Positions 9,123 through 17,298 of a DNA stretch of 64,000 nucleotides are shown here, piece after piece (within the stretch, counting starts at the first letter, position 1; the number at the start of each line of letters is the position of its first letter). Source of the DNA: Bdellovibrio sp. UBA4095 (lineage in GTDB: Bacteria; Bdellovibrionota; Bdellovibrionia; Bdellovibrionales; Bdellovibrionaceae); assembly GCA_002381805.1 (NCBI GenBank), contig DFXZ01000003.1:124001-188000 (forward strand), given 5' to 3'. The notes under the pieces were generated by a model. The model was not told where the DNA came from. It searched no databases and saw only the letters and a program-made list of their open reading frames with translations. A program made the position numbers and the translations under genes.

Positions 9123-9431
9123 TTACTTAAGACTTTCTTCGATACCTTGACCACGGTGCTGAGGATGCACCCATTGCGCCACAGTACCATCGTATTCCCA
9201 GAAGAAACCCACGGGATCAGTTTCATAGATCGCGACTCTGAGGCGACCTTTGCCTTCTGTGGCCTTCATCCGAAGAACTGTCTGCATCAGAGATTCTTGA
9301 TTCAGTTTGCCTGAAGAAGCCGATGGCAAGCAATGCTCCTCATAGAAACGCGCAAGCAACGAGAGTTCGACCAAGTTGTACATAGAGTCGCGGATAAAAT
9401 ATTTATCAGAGTGTAGTGAATCCATATTCAA
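9123..9431 (-). CDS. short protein resembling the N-terminal half of a GNAT acetyltransferase
   Basis: 102 residues, ending 5 bases before the start of the RfbG-like gene, so translational coupling is likely. The C-terminal end has an acetyl-CoA-binding-like signature (VAQWVHPQHRGQGI) preceded by beta-strand-like stretches (LRVAIYETDPVGFFWEY). In GNAT proteins this motif is followed by about 50-60 more residues (helix 3, strand 5, helix 4). Here the stop comes six residues after the motif. It could be a truncated acetyltransferase, or a small partner protein of the degenerate SDR. I do not recognise a named family. The upstream terminator-like hairpin at 9439-9474 separates it from the next gene. 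Confidence 0.55.
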   Translation of the reverse strand: MNMDSLHSDKYFIRDSMYNLVELSLLARFYEEHCLPSASSGKLNQESLMQTVLRMKATEGKGRLRVAIYETDPVGFFWEYDGTVAQWVHPQHRGQGIEESLK

Positions 9432-9438
9432 ATACTAA

Positions 9439-9474
9439 CGGCATTCCTCAGGAAAAAACACCTGAAAAATGCCG
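9439..9474 (-). terminator. hairpin terminator after the 573-residue secreted protein gene
   Basis: Inverted repeat with outer arms CGGCATT/AATGCCG and inner arms TCAGG/CCTGA around a T-rich (minus strand) loop. It lies 7 bases beyond the stop at 9481. No long T-run follows, so efficiency is uncertain. Confidence 0.5.
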
Positions 9475-9480
9475 AAGGCT

Positions 9481-11202
9481 CTATTTCCGCAGCTGAACTT
9501 TCAAACATCCAAGGCCGGGCAAGATCAAGATGCCCTTAAATCCTTCGACCCCAGCTTTAAAGCGCAGATGGGCAAACTCCTCTAAAGAGGAACCTGATGA
9601 TGCCGTCAGATAGACAGCCCCGCTGTTTAAACGATTGCCAAGTTCAAAGAAGTACTCGTAGGACGTCGACTTCAAGTGACCCACGTATCGGCCATCGATC
9701 GAACTGACCTTCAGGTGAACTGTTTGTTTTGCACCTTTAGGAGTTTCAATTTCGCCCGTGTAAAGCCCTTCATAATTGAGAGGTATACTGAATTCCGTAA
9801 AGATCCGGCTGAAGCTTTCGGCGCGCTTACCAAGCATATCTTGCCGCTCGACTCTTTCAAAAGGATCATGGAAAGCCATGCGCTCGTCGTCTTGAGGTTT
9901 AAACTTTACATAGCGAATAGCAGAGTAGTCGTTGACCTCTATTCCATATTCCGAACCCGTGAAGTAATTACTTTCAAAGTCCCAACGAACATTTTTAAAC
10001 AGTCGACCTTCCTTTTCGCCCTCTTTCCACATCATGGCGCGAACTTCAGAGCCGTTCGCTTCAAAAAGGAGCATCCACCACTTTTTCCCCGCTGAATCTT
10101 GGAACTCGTAGCGACCTTCGAGCTTTTCGGCGCGCACAAAAATAGGCGTTGTAATGCGGCGAATTTTATTACCAAGTTCGAACGACTCGATAGCTAGCCC
10201 TAAGGGCCGAATGTGATCCAAGAGAACCTGACTGGCTTCGAAATACGACTGAAGGTAAGCCTCGCTGGGCGCAGAAACCGCATCAACCCAGGCCTTACTT
10301 AACACACTAAGCCCCTGCTCTGACATCAGTGACAGCAACTGCGATAGCTCACCCTCGTTAAAACTAACACCGAATTGAATAAATTTTTGAACAGTTTTGA
10401 TAGCAACCTCAGTGAGCGCCTGGTTGAGCTCTTCTGAAGCGGTTTCTGCGGTCTTAAAATAAGTTTGCCCTAAGGTGACAACTTTGAATGCATAACGATG
10501 CAGACTTTCTTTTTCGAAAATTCTAAGCTGAATCAGCTCGGCCTTCACTCGTTCCAGATAGGCGCTTTGATCCGCTGGAGTTCGCAGCCGGGAAATCCAT
10601 TGAACAAGGTCTTCGTCAGTCAAATCCTCGTGAACCAGGATTTTCTGAGAGATCTTGGAAATGATTCGGCGATAGGCTGCTTGAATGTGATTGAATTGCG
10701 GAAAGCGATTTTCGCAGAAGGTCTGCAAGAACTCTGCGTTCGCGACGGCTGCCTTGAGATCTTCGCTTTTTTGCAAATTATCAACTTCGGCTTCCACTTG
10801 CCCTACATATTTCATCGAAAGGTCAAAATTCATCCAGCGATGATAGTTTTCCAGTTTGTCCTGTGGTGAGTGAGCAATACTTAACCACTGCAACCCTTGA
10901 TCAGCCATACGCGCTCCCAATCTTTCAACAGCTTGCGGATCGACCTTGTCCAATTCAAACTCTTGAGCCAAGTCCCGTAGAGGAACCAACAAGCTGAAGT
11001 ACTCAATAAAAACTTCCTCTGAACTTATTTGCATCACTTCACGCTCGAGTTCGGCAATCACTTCTTGCAAAGATTGTCGATCTTCAGAAGCTCTACTAAG
11101 AAACTCTTCGGGCGACGACAATCCAATGGCCGCCTGGGACACCAGAGGCAACTGAAACGGAACTAAAAAAAGACACCAGAAAGACCATTTAATAAGAGTC
11201 AC
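9481..11202 (-). CDS. secreted protein of unknown function, 573 residues
   Basis: An N-terminal signal peptide is clear: a Lys near the start, a hydrophobic run, and an SQA|A cleavage-like site near residue 24-25. The first half is helical and charged, suggesting a helical-repeat or coiled domain up to about residue 330. The last 200 residues look beta-rich with repeated aromatic and Gly positions, as in a beta-sandwich or lipocalin-like module. The start overlaps the stop of the upstream 253-residue gene by 4 bases, so they form an operon. I do not recognise a family. Likely periplasmic or cell-surface. Confidence 0.65.
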   Translation of the reverse strand: MTLIKWSFWCLFLVPFQLPLVSQAAIGLSSPEEFLSRASEDRQSLQEVIAELEREVMQISSEEVFIEYFSLLVPLRDLAQEFELDKVDPQAVERLGARMADQGLQWLSIAHSPQDKLENYHRWMNFDLSMKYVGQVEAEVDNLQKSEDLKAAVANAEFLQTFCENRFPQFNHIQAAYRRIISKISQKILVHEDLTDEDLVQWISRLRTPADQSAYLERVKAELIQLRIFEKESLHRYAFKVVTLGQTYFKTAETASEELNQALTEVAIKTVQKFIQFGVSFNEGELSQLLSLMSEQGLSVLSKAWVDAVSAPSEAYLQSYFEASQVLLDHIRPLGLAIESFELGNKIRRITTPIFVRAEKLEGRYEFQDSAGKKWWMLLFEANGSEVRAMMWKEGEKEGRLFKNVRWDFESNYFTGSEYGIEVNDYSAIRYVKFKPQDDERMAFHDPFERVERQDMLGKRAESFSRIFTEFSIPLNYEGLYTGEIETPKGAKQTVHLKVSSIDGRYVGHLKSTSYEYFFELGNRLNSGAVYLTASSGSSLEEFAHLRFKAGVEGFKGILILPGLGCLKVQLRK

Positions 11203-11960
11203 AGGCCTACCTCCTTGTAAATCGGCACAGAACTGATCGGTTTTAATTGAGCGCGGCTAACAATATCAGACAGAACGTCGCCAAGGATTCCTTCCTTTTC
11301 AACGTCCTGCAAATAGGTGAACGGAACATCTGCCATATAAAAGCGTTTACCAGCTTGAACTATATAAGGAATCACTTCACGCGTACCATTGTGCCTGACC
11401 TCAGCGACCGCGTGGAATTTCTTAAAATCAGTGGCGACAAGTTCGGCTTGTTCGAAGCCAGTTTTATCTAGAGTCTTACCTTTGAATAAGACTTCTTTAA
11501 AGTACGTCGGATGATTGTTTCTAAGATGCAAGCGAGTCATGCCAACAAAACGCAAGCCCATCTGCTTTTCGAGTTGATCGCCCAACTGCCAGATGTTGTA
11601 GCCCAGCCACATGACGTGTTGCTGGCTGGAGAGATAATCCAAAAGAAACGCCCGGGGGACCTGGTTGTCAAACTCGGTCCCCAGATAAACACTGGCTACG
11701 CAGCGATTCAAATCCCCTGAACGATACTCTTCGATTGGCGTGACAACTTGACGAAGATCATCCGCAGCCTTGAACAGAAGCTTTTGGATCTGTCCGGCAT
11801 ACACAGCGGCTCTTCTTTGATCATTCTTATCAAAATAGATTTGAACACAGCGATTGTCTTTTTCTGCGCTGGCATACGATAGCCCCATCGTTGCTCCGAG
11901 CAGAATAGCGGATAATACAATAGCGATGGTCACCGCGATCGAAACGTCCTTCAGTGGCAT
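11199..11960 (-). CDS. membrane-anchored protein similar to the region preceding DUF2334 deacetylase domains
   Basis: 253 residues with one N-terminal membrane segment (about 8-30) and a periplasmic remainder. The segment KRFYMADVPFTYL near residue 205-220 resembles the stretch that precedes the catalytic domain in DUF2334 (putative polysaccharide deacetylase) proteins, but no catalytic domain follows here. That resemblance is from memory and weak. It is co-transcribed with the 573-residue secreted protein (4-base overlap), which suggests a two-protein envelope unit. Function unknown. Confidence 0.6.
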   Translation of the reverse strand: MPLKDVSIAVTIAIVLSAILLGATMGLSYASAEKDNRCVQIYFDKNDQRRAAVYAGQIQKLLFKAADDLRQVVTPIEEYRSGDLNRCVASVYLGTEFDNQVPRAFLLDYLSSQQHVMWLGYNIWQLGDQLEKQMGLRFVGMTRLHLRNNHPTYFKEVLFKGKTLDKTGFEQAELVATDFKKFHAVAEVRHNGTREVIPYIVQAGKRFYMADVPFTYLQDVEKEGILGDVLSDIVSRAQLKPISSVPIYKEVGL

Positions 11961-12121
11961 TTACTTTAACCTCTTAATCATTTTTGGAATTCCTACCCAC
12001 CCTAACGAAACAAGGTCGAGATATATAATTAAGTTCCTGTAAAGCGGGTTTTTTGCCGATTCGACTTGTTAATGCACAAAAACAAGTGACCTTCGCAGCT
12101 GACAGGACTTATCGTGAAAGT

Positions 12122-12502
12122 ATGACGAAAAACGAAACTGAAAATATCAAGATAGTTGCCGACGTCAGTGACGAGCGAACCAGCCCTGGAGAACTGACCG
12201 TTAAGATCTATTCATCGACGGACAAAACCTTTCAGGCCATAAAAAGGCTCGGATTCTTTTGGCTGATCGCCGTGGCTTCCGTATTAATCCCCGTTCTGCA
12301 CTTTGTCCTGGTTCCCCTGTTTTTGGTCCTTGGAGTTTTCTTTGCAGTCCGAACCTATCGCAGTGAAGGAGCCGTCTTGCGCGGAACAACCACCTGCCCC
12401 CACTGCAAGGCAGACATCACGGTACAGCCCGGCGTCCTTCAGTGGCCTTTAACGGAAATCTGCCAGAGCTGCACTCGAGTTGTGCGCATGCGCAAAGTTT
12501 GA
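12122..12502 (+). CDS. small membrane protein with C-terminal zinc ribbon
   Basis: 126 residues from ATG 12122; an in-frame TTG at 12053 exists but ATG gives the better N-terminus. Two closely spaced hydrophobic helices lie at about 43-78. The C-terminal tail has CPHC (92-95) and CQSC (114-117), spaced 18 residues, which fits a zinc ribbon probably facing the cytoplasm. Between helices and ribbon is a short basic stretch. The next gene's start lies only 37 bases downstream, so the pair may be co-transcribed. No named family recognised. Confidence 0.7.
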   Translation: MTKNETENIKIVADVSDERTSPGELTVKIYSSTDKTFQAIKRLGFFWLIAVASVLIPVLHFVLVPLFLVLGVFFAVRTYRSEGAVLRGTTTCPHCKADITVQPGVLQWPLTEICQSCTRVVRMRKV

Positions 12503-12539
12503 ACTTGTTAAGGACGCAGCGGCCTCTTACTCTATTGCA

Positions 12540-13484
12540 ATGGCATATTATTTTATAGCAATCTTGTTTTTAATTTCAGTAAAGTCAGAAGCCTTCGATT
12601 TGGCTGCCGGACTGACTCCGCCGAGTCGGCAAAAAACCACTTTACGATACCTGGGTTTATTTCATGAGCCTTCAACATTTCCCACTGGCAAAGATGCTAA
12701 AGTCACCAAGCAAAATCTTGCTTTATCCGTCCCCGTGTATAAGACCGATAACCAGAGTTTTACATTGTCGACTCGCTGGGAAAAGTTAGAAGTCCAACCC
12801 GAACAAAACAATATCTCAGATCTTTATGACATCGAGTTCGGCGCCTCGTATTCCCGAGTCATCGATGAAAAAAGATTGTGGGCAGTCTCTGCAACTTATG
12901 GCTCTGCCAGTGATAAACCGTTTAGAGATAATACCGTCAGCACACTCGGCGTAACCGCGTTCTATGCTTATCCCCATGATGAAAACAGCAGCTGGTTGCT
13001 TTTGGTCAACTATTCGAACAACAGACCTATTTTAAATAATATTCCACTGCCTGCGTTTGCCTACACTTATGTTCCCTCTCCAGATTTTCGTTTGGTGGTG
13101 GGGGCTCCGTTTGCATCGATTTATCATAAGTTTCATGAAAAATTCAGTTATCAGGCTTTTGCTTTGGTACCTTGGGTGCTTAAGAGTTCTTTAAATTATC
13201 ATATCGCCGGGCCGATACAGGCTTACATAGGTTCCGACTTTTCGCAGTCAACCTATCTGCCGCACGGGCGTGACAATCGTAAAGATCGACTTTTTTACGA
13301 CGAGAAAAAACTCTTCATAGGATTTAAATCTCCGCTCAATAAAGCTGTTTTCTTTGATGCAGAACTAGGTCACGCATTTGACCGAACATTCTTTGTGGAA
13401 GAAAACTACGAGATCGATCCCAGCAATCCGGTTTCAGTTGGGAACGCTTACTTCGCAAAAATAGGCCTTGTCGCGATGTTTTAA
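12540..13484 (+). CDS. predicted outer-membrane beta-barrel protein
   Basis: 314 residues from ATG 12540. A short signal peptide (MAYYFIAILFLISVKSEA) is followed by alternating amphipathic strands with many aromatic residues, for example LSVPVYKTDNQSFTLSTRW and repeated Y/F-rich turns, ending in a final hydrophobic Phe (LVAMF). That pattern, with a terminal Phe, is typical of outer-membrane barrels. It may belong to the DUF6268-type family, which I cannot verify. Role unknown; a porin-like or structural barrel is possible. It converges on pstB across a hairpin at 13489-13517. Confidence 0.65.
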   Translation: MAYYFIAILFLISVKSEAFDLAAGLTPPSRQKTTLRYLGLFHEPSTFPTGKDAKVTKQNLALSVPVYKTDNQSFTLSTRWEKLEVQPEQNNISDLYDIEFGASYSRVIDEKRLWAVSATYGSASDKPFRDNTVSTLGVTAFYAYPHDENSSWLLLVNYSNNRPILNNIPLPAFAYTYVPSPDFRLVVGAPFASIYHKFHEKFSYQAFALVPWVLKSSLNYHIAGPIQAYIGSDFSQSTYLPHGRDNRKDRLFYDEKKLFIGFKSPLNKAVFFDAELGHAFDRTFFVEENYEIDPSNPVSVGNAYFAKIGLVAMF

Positions 13485-13488
13485 ATCA

Positions 13489-13517
13489 CTTCGCCGGTAA
13501 GTACCTGCCCGGCGAAG
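13489..13517. terminator. bidirectional hairpin between convergent genes
   Basis: A perfect 9-base stem, CTTCGCCGG / CCGGCGAAG, with an 11-base loop sits between the stop of the barrel gene and the stop of pstB. It is placed to end transcription from either side; the trailing T content is low. Confidence 0.55.
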
Positions 13518-13545
13518 CTCTTAAAGGCCAGGGTCGCTTTTAGGA

Positions 13546-14325
13546 TTAACCGAAACGCCCTGTAATATAATTCTCTGTTCGTTGGTCTTTAGGATTGGTG
13601 TAAATCTGATCGCTCTTGCCAAATTCGATCAAGTCACCCAAATACATAAATGCTGTGTAATCGGAAACACGCGCCGCTTGATGCAAACTATGAGTCACGA
13701 TAGCAATGGTCACATCTTTGCGAAGCTCTTGAATGAGTTCTTCGATATGTCTGGTTGAAATCGGATCTAAGGCTGACGTGGGCTCATCGAGCAACAAAAT
13801 CTCAGGCTCTGTCGCCAAAGCTCTTGCGATACACAGGCGCTGCTGCTGACCACCTGACAAAGCAGTCGCTGGAGAGTTCAGTCGATCTTTCGCTTCCTTC
13901 CAAAGACCGGCTTGCTGCAAAGAGCGCTCGACCCGCTCTTCGATAAAGCTCTGCTTTTTGACTCCGCGGACGCGAAGGCCATAAGCGACATTTTCCAGGA
14001 TGCTTTTAGGAAAAGGATTGGGCTTTTGGAACACCATTCCGATGCGCATGCGCACTTCCATCGGATCAATCTCTTTACCGAGGATGTTTCGTTTGTCTGG
14101 ATAAAGAAGAATTTCGCCTTTGTACTGCGCATTCGCATACAGGTCATGCATGCGATTAAAACAACGAAGCAGCGTGGTCTTGCCACACCCTGAGGGACCG
14201 ATCAGCGCAGTGACGCGATTTTCATAGATAGGCAGAGTGATTCCATTAAGAACCTTTTTCTCTCCATAGGAAAATTCAAGATTTTTAACTTCGGCGCGTA
14301 AGTTTAGTTCCATAGAAGTTACCAC
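13546..14325 (-). CDS. pstB: phosphate ABC transporter ATP-binding protein
   Basis: 259-residue ATPase of the high-affinity phosphate importer. Walker A GPSGCGKTT, the PstB-specific LRCFNRMHDL following it, the ABC signature LSGGQQQRLCIARALA and Walker B LLLDEPTSALDP are all intact. It is the last gene of pstSCAB and overlaps pstA by 7 bases. phoU, which usually follows pstB, is not present in the window. Confidence 0.97.
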   Translation of the reverse strand: MVTSMELNLRAEVKNLEFSYGEKKVLNGITLPIYENRVTALIGPSGCGKTTLLRCFNRMHDLYANAQYKGEILLYPDKRNILGKEIDPMEVRMRIGMVFQKPNPFPKSILENVAYGLRVRGVKKQSFIEERVERSLQQAGLWKEAKDRLNSPATALSGGQQQRLCIARALATEPEILLLDEPTSALDPISTRHIEELIQELRKDVTIAIVTHSLHQAARVSDYTAFMYLGDLIEFGKSDQIYTNPKDQRTENYITGRFG

Positions 14326-15269
14326 TTCATCTTTTTGCGGAAGCGCGAACGCAGATAGATCGCCCCCCCGTTCATAATTAAAGTCATCATTAGTAAGATC
14401 ACACCTGTCGCCGCCGCGTTCACATGGAACTCGGCTTGAGGTCGTGACAGCCAGTTAAACATTTGAATCGGCATGACCGTAAAGGGATCCATCAACCATT
14501 TCAGATTGATAAATGGTGGCACATCTGAAATCGGAGCTGTCGGCAAAAAAGCAATAAAGGTCAAGGCGCCGATTGTGATCAATGGCGCAGTTTCACCAAT
14601 GGCCCGAGATAGCGATATGATAACGCCTGTCATGATGCCGCCCGAGGAGTATGGCAAAATATGATGCCGAATGGTCTGCCATTTACTGGCTCCCATGGCA
14701 TAGCTTGCTTCGCGAATGGCATTTGGAATGGCACGAATTGCTTCTCGGGTTGTCACGATAATGATCGGAAGAACCAGTAATCCCAGGGTTAAACCCGCTG
14801 TCAGAATACTTTGACCGAGCTTTAACTGATAAACAAAAAGTCCCAGCGCCATCAGACCATAAGTGATCGACGGGATTCCCGCCAGGTTAATAATGTTGAG
14901 TTCGATGATTTGCGAAACCCAGTTCTTTTTGGAATATTCCTCCAAGTACACTCCGGCTGCGACCCCAAGCGGGATGGCACAAAATGCAGTAGTAATCATC
15001 ACACAGAAAGAACCCACCCATGCTGATAATATGCCGGCCTTGCCAGCAAAGCGAGAAGGGAAGCTGGTAAAGAAATCCAAAGTGATGCGTGGAACGCCCG
15101 TAAGAGACAAATCCACAATCAAAGTGATCAAAGTAATCAGCGCAAATAGCAATGACATCAAACCCGTCAGGGCAAAGACAAAGTCCCAAAACTGACGACG
15201 TTTGATATTTGCGAGGATGTCCTGTTGCGACTCCACTATTCTTTCTCCTGAAACTTTTTGCGCAGCCAA
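14319..15269 (-). CDS. pstA: phosphate ABC transporter permease PstA
   Basis: 316-residue inner-membrane permease with about six membrane helices. The binding-protein-dependent transport loop motif is seen in REASYAMGASKWQTIRHHILP, which contacts PstB, and SRAIGETAPLI is typical of PstA. It overlaps pstC by 34 bases and pstB by 7, so the start at 15269 may be slightly further in; translational coupling is likely. Confidence 0.95.
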   Translation of the reverse strand: MAAQKVSGERIVESQQDILANIKRRQFWDFVFALTGLMSLLFALITLITLIVDLSLTGVPRITLDFFTSFPSRFAGKAGILSAWVGSFCVMITTAFCAIPLGVAAGVYLEEYSKKNWVSQIIELNIINLAGIPSITYGLMALGLFVYQLKLGQSILTAGLTLGLLVLPIIIVTTREAIRAIPNAIREASYAMGASKWQTIRHHILPYSSGGIMTGVIISLSRAIGETAPLITIGALTFIAFLPTAPISDVPPFINLKWLMDPFTVMPIQMFNWLSRPQAEFHVNAAATGVILLMMTLIMNGGAIYLRSRFRKKMKW

Positions 15270-16174
15270 AGACCGAAAATATTAAAGCAAAGTGTTAACA
15301 CCAAAAGACTTAAACCAGCCACATAAATGGACTGATATCCAATCGAACCGTGAGGCAAGTCGCCAAGACTGACCTGGACGATAAAGGCAGTGATCGTCGC
15401 CGCTGGCTCGGTCGGATTCAACGTCAAATTGGGCTGCATCCCTGCGGCAATCGCCACAACCATGGTTTCACCTAGAGCGCGAGAGATCCCCAGAATGTAA
15501 GCCGATGTAATCCCAGAAAAAGCTGCAGGGATAACCACACGAAAGGACGTTTGCATCCGCGAAGCTCCCACAGCAAACGAAGCCTCGCGCAAATGAGATG
15601 GCACTGCGCCCATAGCGTCCTCACTGAGACTACTGACATAAGGAACGATCATCATGCCTATTACAATCCCGGCACTCAGAACGTTAAATCCGCTTAAATC
15701 GGGAATGATCTTTTGTAAAAGCGGAGTCACAAAAAGCAATGCAAAATAACCGTAAACAACAGTGGGAACCGCCGCGAGCAGTTCAAGAATTGGTTTTAAA
15801 ACTTCTCGCCAAGCGGGCCTAACATATTCACTTAAAAAAGCGGCTGTGACTGTTCCAAGAGGAATTGCCACAAGCAAGGCGATGACTGTGGTTAAAAAGG
15901 TGCCGCTTAGTAAAGGCAATATACCGTAACGAGCATTTTCGAAAAGCGGTGTCCATTCAGTGTCAGTTAGAAACTCTTTGAGCGTCACATGTTCAAAAAA
16001 TGGAATACTTTCTACAACCAAGATACCGACTATACCTATCGTCACCAAAACCGAAGAAGCCGCCGCCAAAAAGAGAACGGTTTCGATCACCCGTTCTTTA
16101 AGACGACGCATCCGCCGAACAGGGTGATCGGCGGACGTAAACTCAGAAAGCTTTCTTAACTGATTGTTTGCCAC
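15236..16174 (-). CDS. pstC: phosphate ABC transporter permease PstC
   Basis: 312-residue inner-membrane partner of PstA. The EAA loop REASFAVGASRMQTSFRVVIPA and ISRALGETMVVAIAAG are characteristic. An unusually basic cytoplasmic N-terminus (HPVRRMRRLKER) precedes the first helix. It starts 7 bases after the pstS stop. No fused or missing part. Confidence 0.95.
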   Translation of the reverse strand: MANNQLRKLSEFTSADHPVRRMRRLKERVIETVLFLAAASSVLVTIGIVGILVVESIPFFEHVTLKEFLTDTEWTPLFENARYGILPLLSGTFLTTVIALLVAIPLGTVTAAFLSEYVRPAWREVLKPILELLAAVPTVVYGYFALLFVTPLLQKIIPDLSGFNVLSAGIVIGMMIVPYVSSLSEDAMGAVPSHLREASFAVGASRMQTSFRVVIPAAFSGITSAYILGISRALGETMVVAIAAGMQPNLTLNPTEPAATITAFIVQVSLGDLPHGSIGYQSIYVAGLSLLVLTLCFNIFGLWLRKKFQEKE

Positions 16175-16181
16175 GAACTAT

Positions 16182-17177
16182 TTACAGCGATCTTTCGCGC
16201 TTCATCAACTCATCAATTTTCAGGCCTACTTCAGAGTGACCTCCGAAGACAGTACCGAGTTTGTTCGCTTTGATATTTTTAAGAGATTCTTGGTAGGCCG
16301 CAGCTGGAAGAGGAACGTACTTCACCTCTGGAACCAGGGTGGCAGAATTCTTGACATAGAAATCCACGAATTCTTTTATTTCCGGCTTTTTCATTGAAGT
16401 TTCACTGACATAGATGAACACAGGACGCGACAATGGGTAGTATGTTCCATTTTCGACAGTTTCTCTTGAAGGATAAATGGCTTTATCTTTCCCTGGAGCC
16501 TTAGGTCCGCCAACAACAGGAAGCGCTTTGATTTTGGATTTATTTTCTTCGTAATAGGCCATTGGAATGTAGCCAAGTGCATTTACATCTTTAGAAACAC
16601 CCGTTACAAGCGTGTTATCGTCTTCGCTAGCAGTATAATCACCGCGAGAGGATTTAGACTTACCCACAATAGCTTCTGTGAAATAATCAAAAGTTCCAGA
16701 ATCAGAACCTGCTCCGTAGAGCTTGATTTTTTCTTTAGGCCAAGCAGGGTTTACATCGCTCCAATTAACGATTTTACCCTGGGCAGCTGGTTCCCACATT
16801 TTTTTAAGTTCCGCTACGGTAATCTGTTTTGCCCAAGTATTCTTAGGGTTAACAACCACAGCTGTCGCGTCAAAAGCGATAGGAATCTCAAGAAATTTAA
16901 TCCCCGCCTTGCGACAGTTTTCAATTTCTTTCTCTTGAATCGGCCGGGAAGCATTCTGAACATCGATCTCGCCACGGCAGAATTTCTTAAAGCCGCCACC
17001 GGTTCCTGAAATTCCTACTGTTACACGCACTTTTCCTGACTTGGAAATTTGGAATTCTTCAGAGACTGCTTCGGTGATCGGGAAAACCGTGCTCGAACCA
17101 TCAATTTTAATCACAGGCACTTGCGCCTGAGCTGCATTTACCAGGAATACTAAAGGTAGAGACAAAATCCATTTCAT
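16182..17177 (-). CDS. pstS: phosphate-binding periplasmic protein PstS
   Basis: 331 residues with a signal peptide cleaved near AAQA|QV (about residue 18). The phosphate-binding start DGSSTVFPI and the GAGSDSGTFDYFTEAIVG loop are typical of PstS. A GGAG-type ribosome site lies directly upstream. It is the first gene of pstSCAB and diverges from a PAS histidine kinase gene starting at 17299. I searched the 121-base gap for a clear Pho box and did not find one that I would call. Confidence 0.95.
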   Translation of the reverse strand: MKWILSLPLVFLVNAAQAQVPVIKIDGSSTVFPITEAVSEEFQISKSGKVRVTVGISGTGGGFKKFCRGEIDVQNASRPIQEKEIENCRKAGIKFLEIPIAFDATAVVVNPKNTWAKQITVAELKKMWEPAAQGKIVNWSDVNPAWPKEKIKLYGAGSDSGTFDYFTEAIVGKSKSSRGDYTASEDDNTLVTGVSKDVNALGYIPMAYYEENKSKIKALPVVGGPKAPGKDKAIYPSRETVENGTYYPLSRPVFIYVSETSMKKPEIKEFVDFYVKNSATLVPEVKYVPLPAAAYQESLKNIKANKLGTVFGGHSEVGLKIDELMKRERSL

Positions 17178-17298
17178 AGAACGCTCCTTTTACAAGATAG
17201 CCTAAGGTCTAGCACCGACCTGTTGCGGTGTCTTGTTAGGGTTTTATTTGGATTTAGTCGTTTTGCGTCATCGAAAAACTCGCATAAGCTTTAATGAC

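Noticed and set aside
9119..9226. 36-residue N-terminal extension of the RfbG-like gene
   Set aside because: It overlaps the upstream small gene and has no family similarity; the family N-terminus begins at ATG 9118.
17178..17298. Pho box upstream of pstS
   Set aside because: Only weak partial matches to the direct-repeat consensus; not enough to call.
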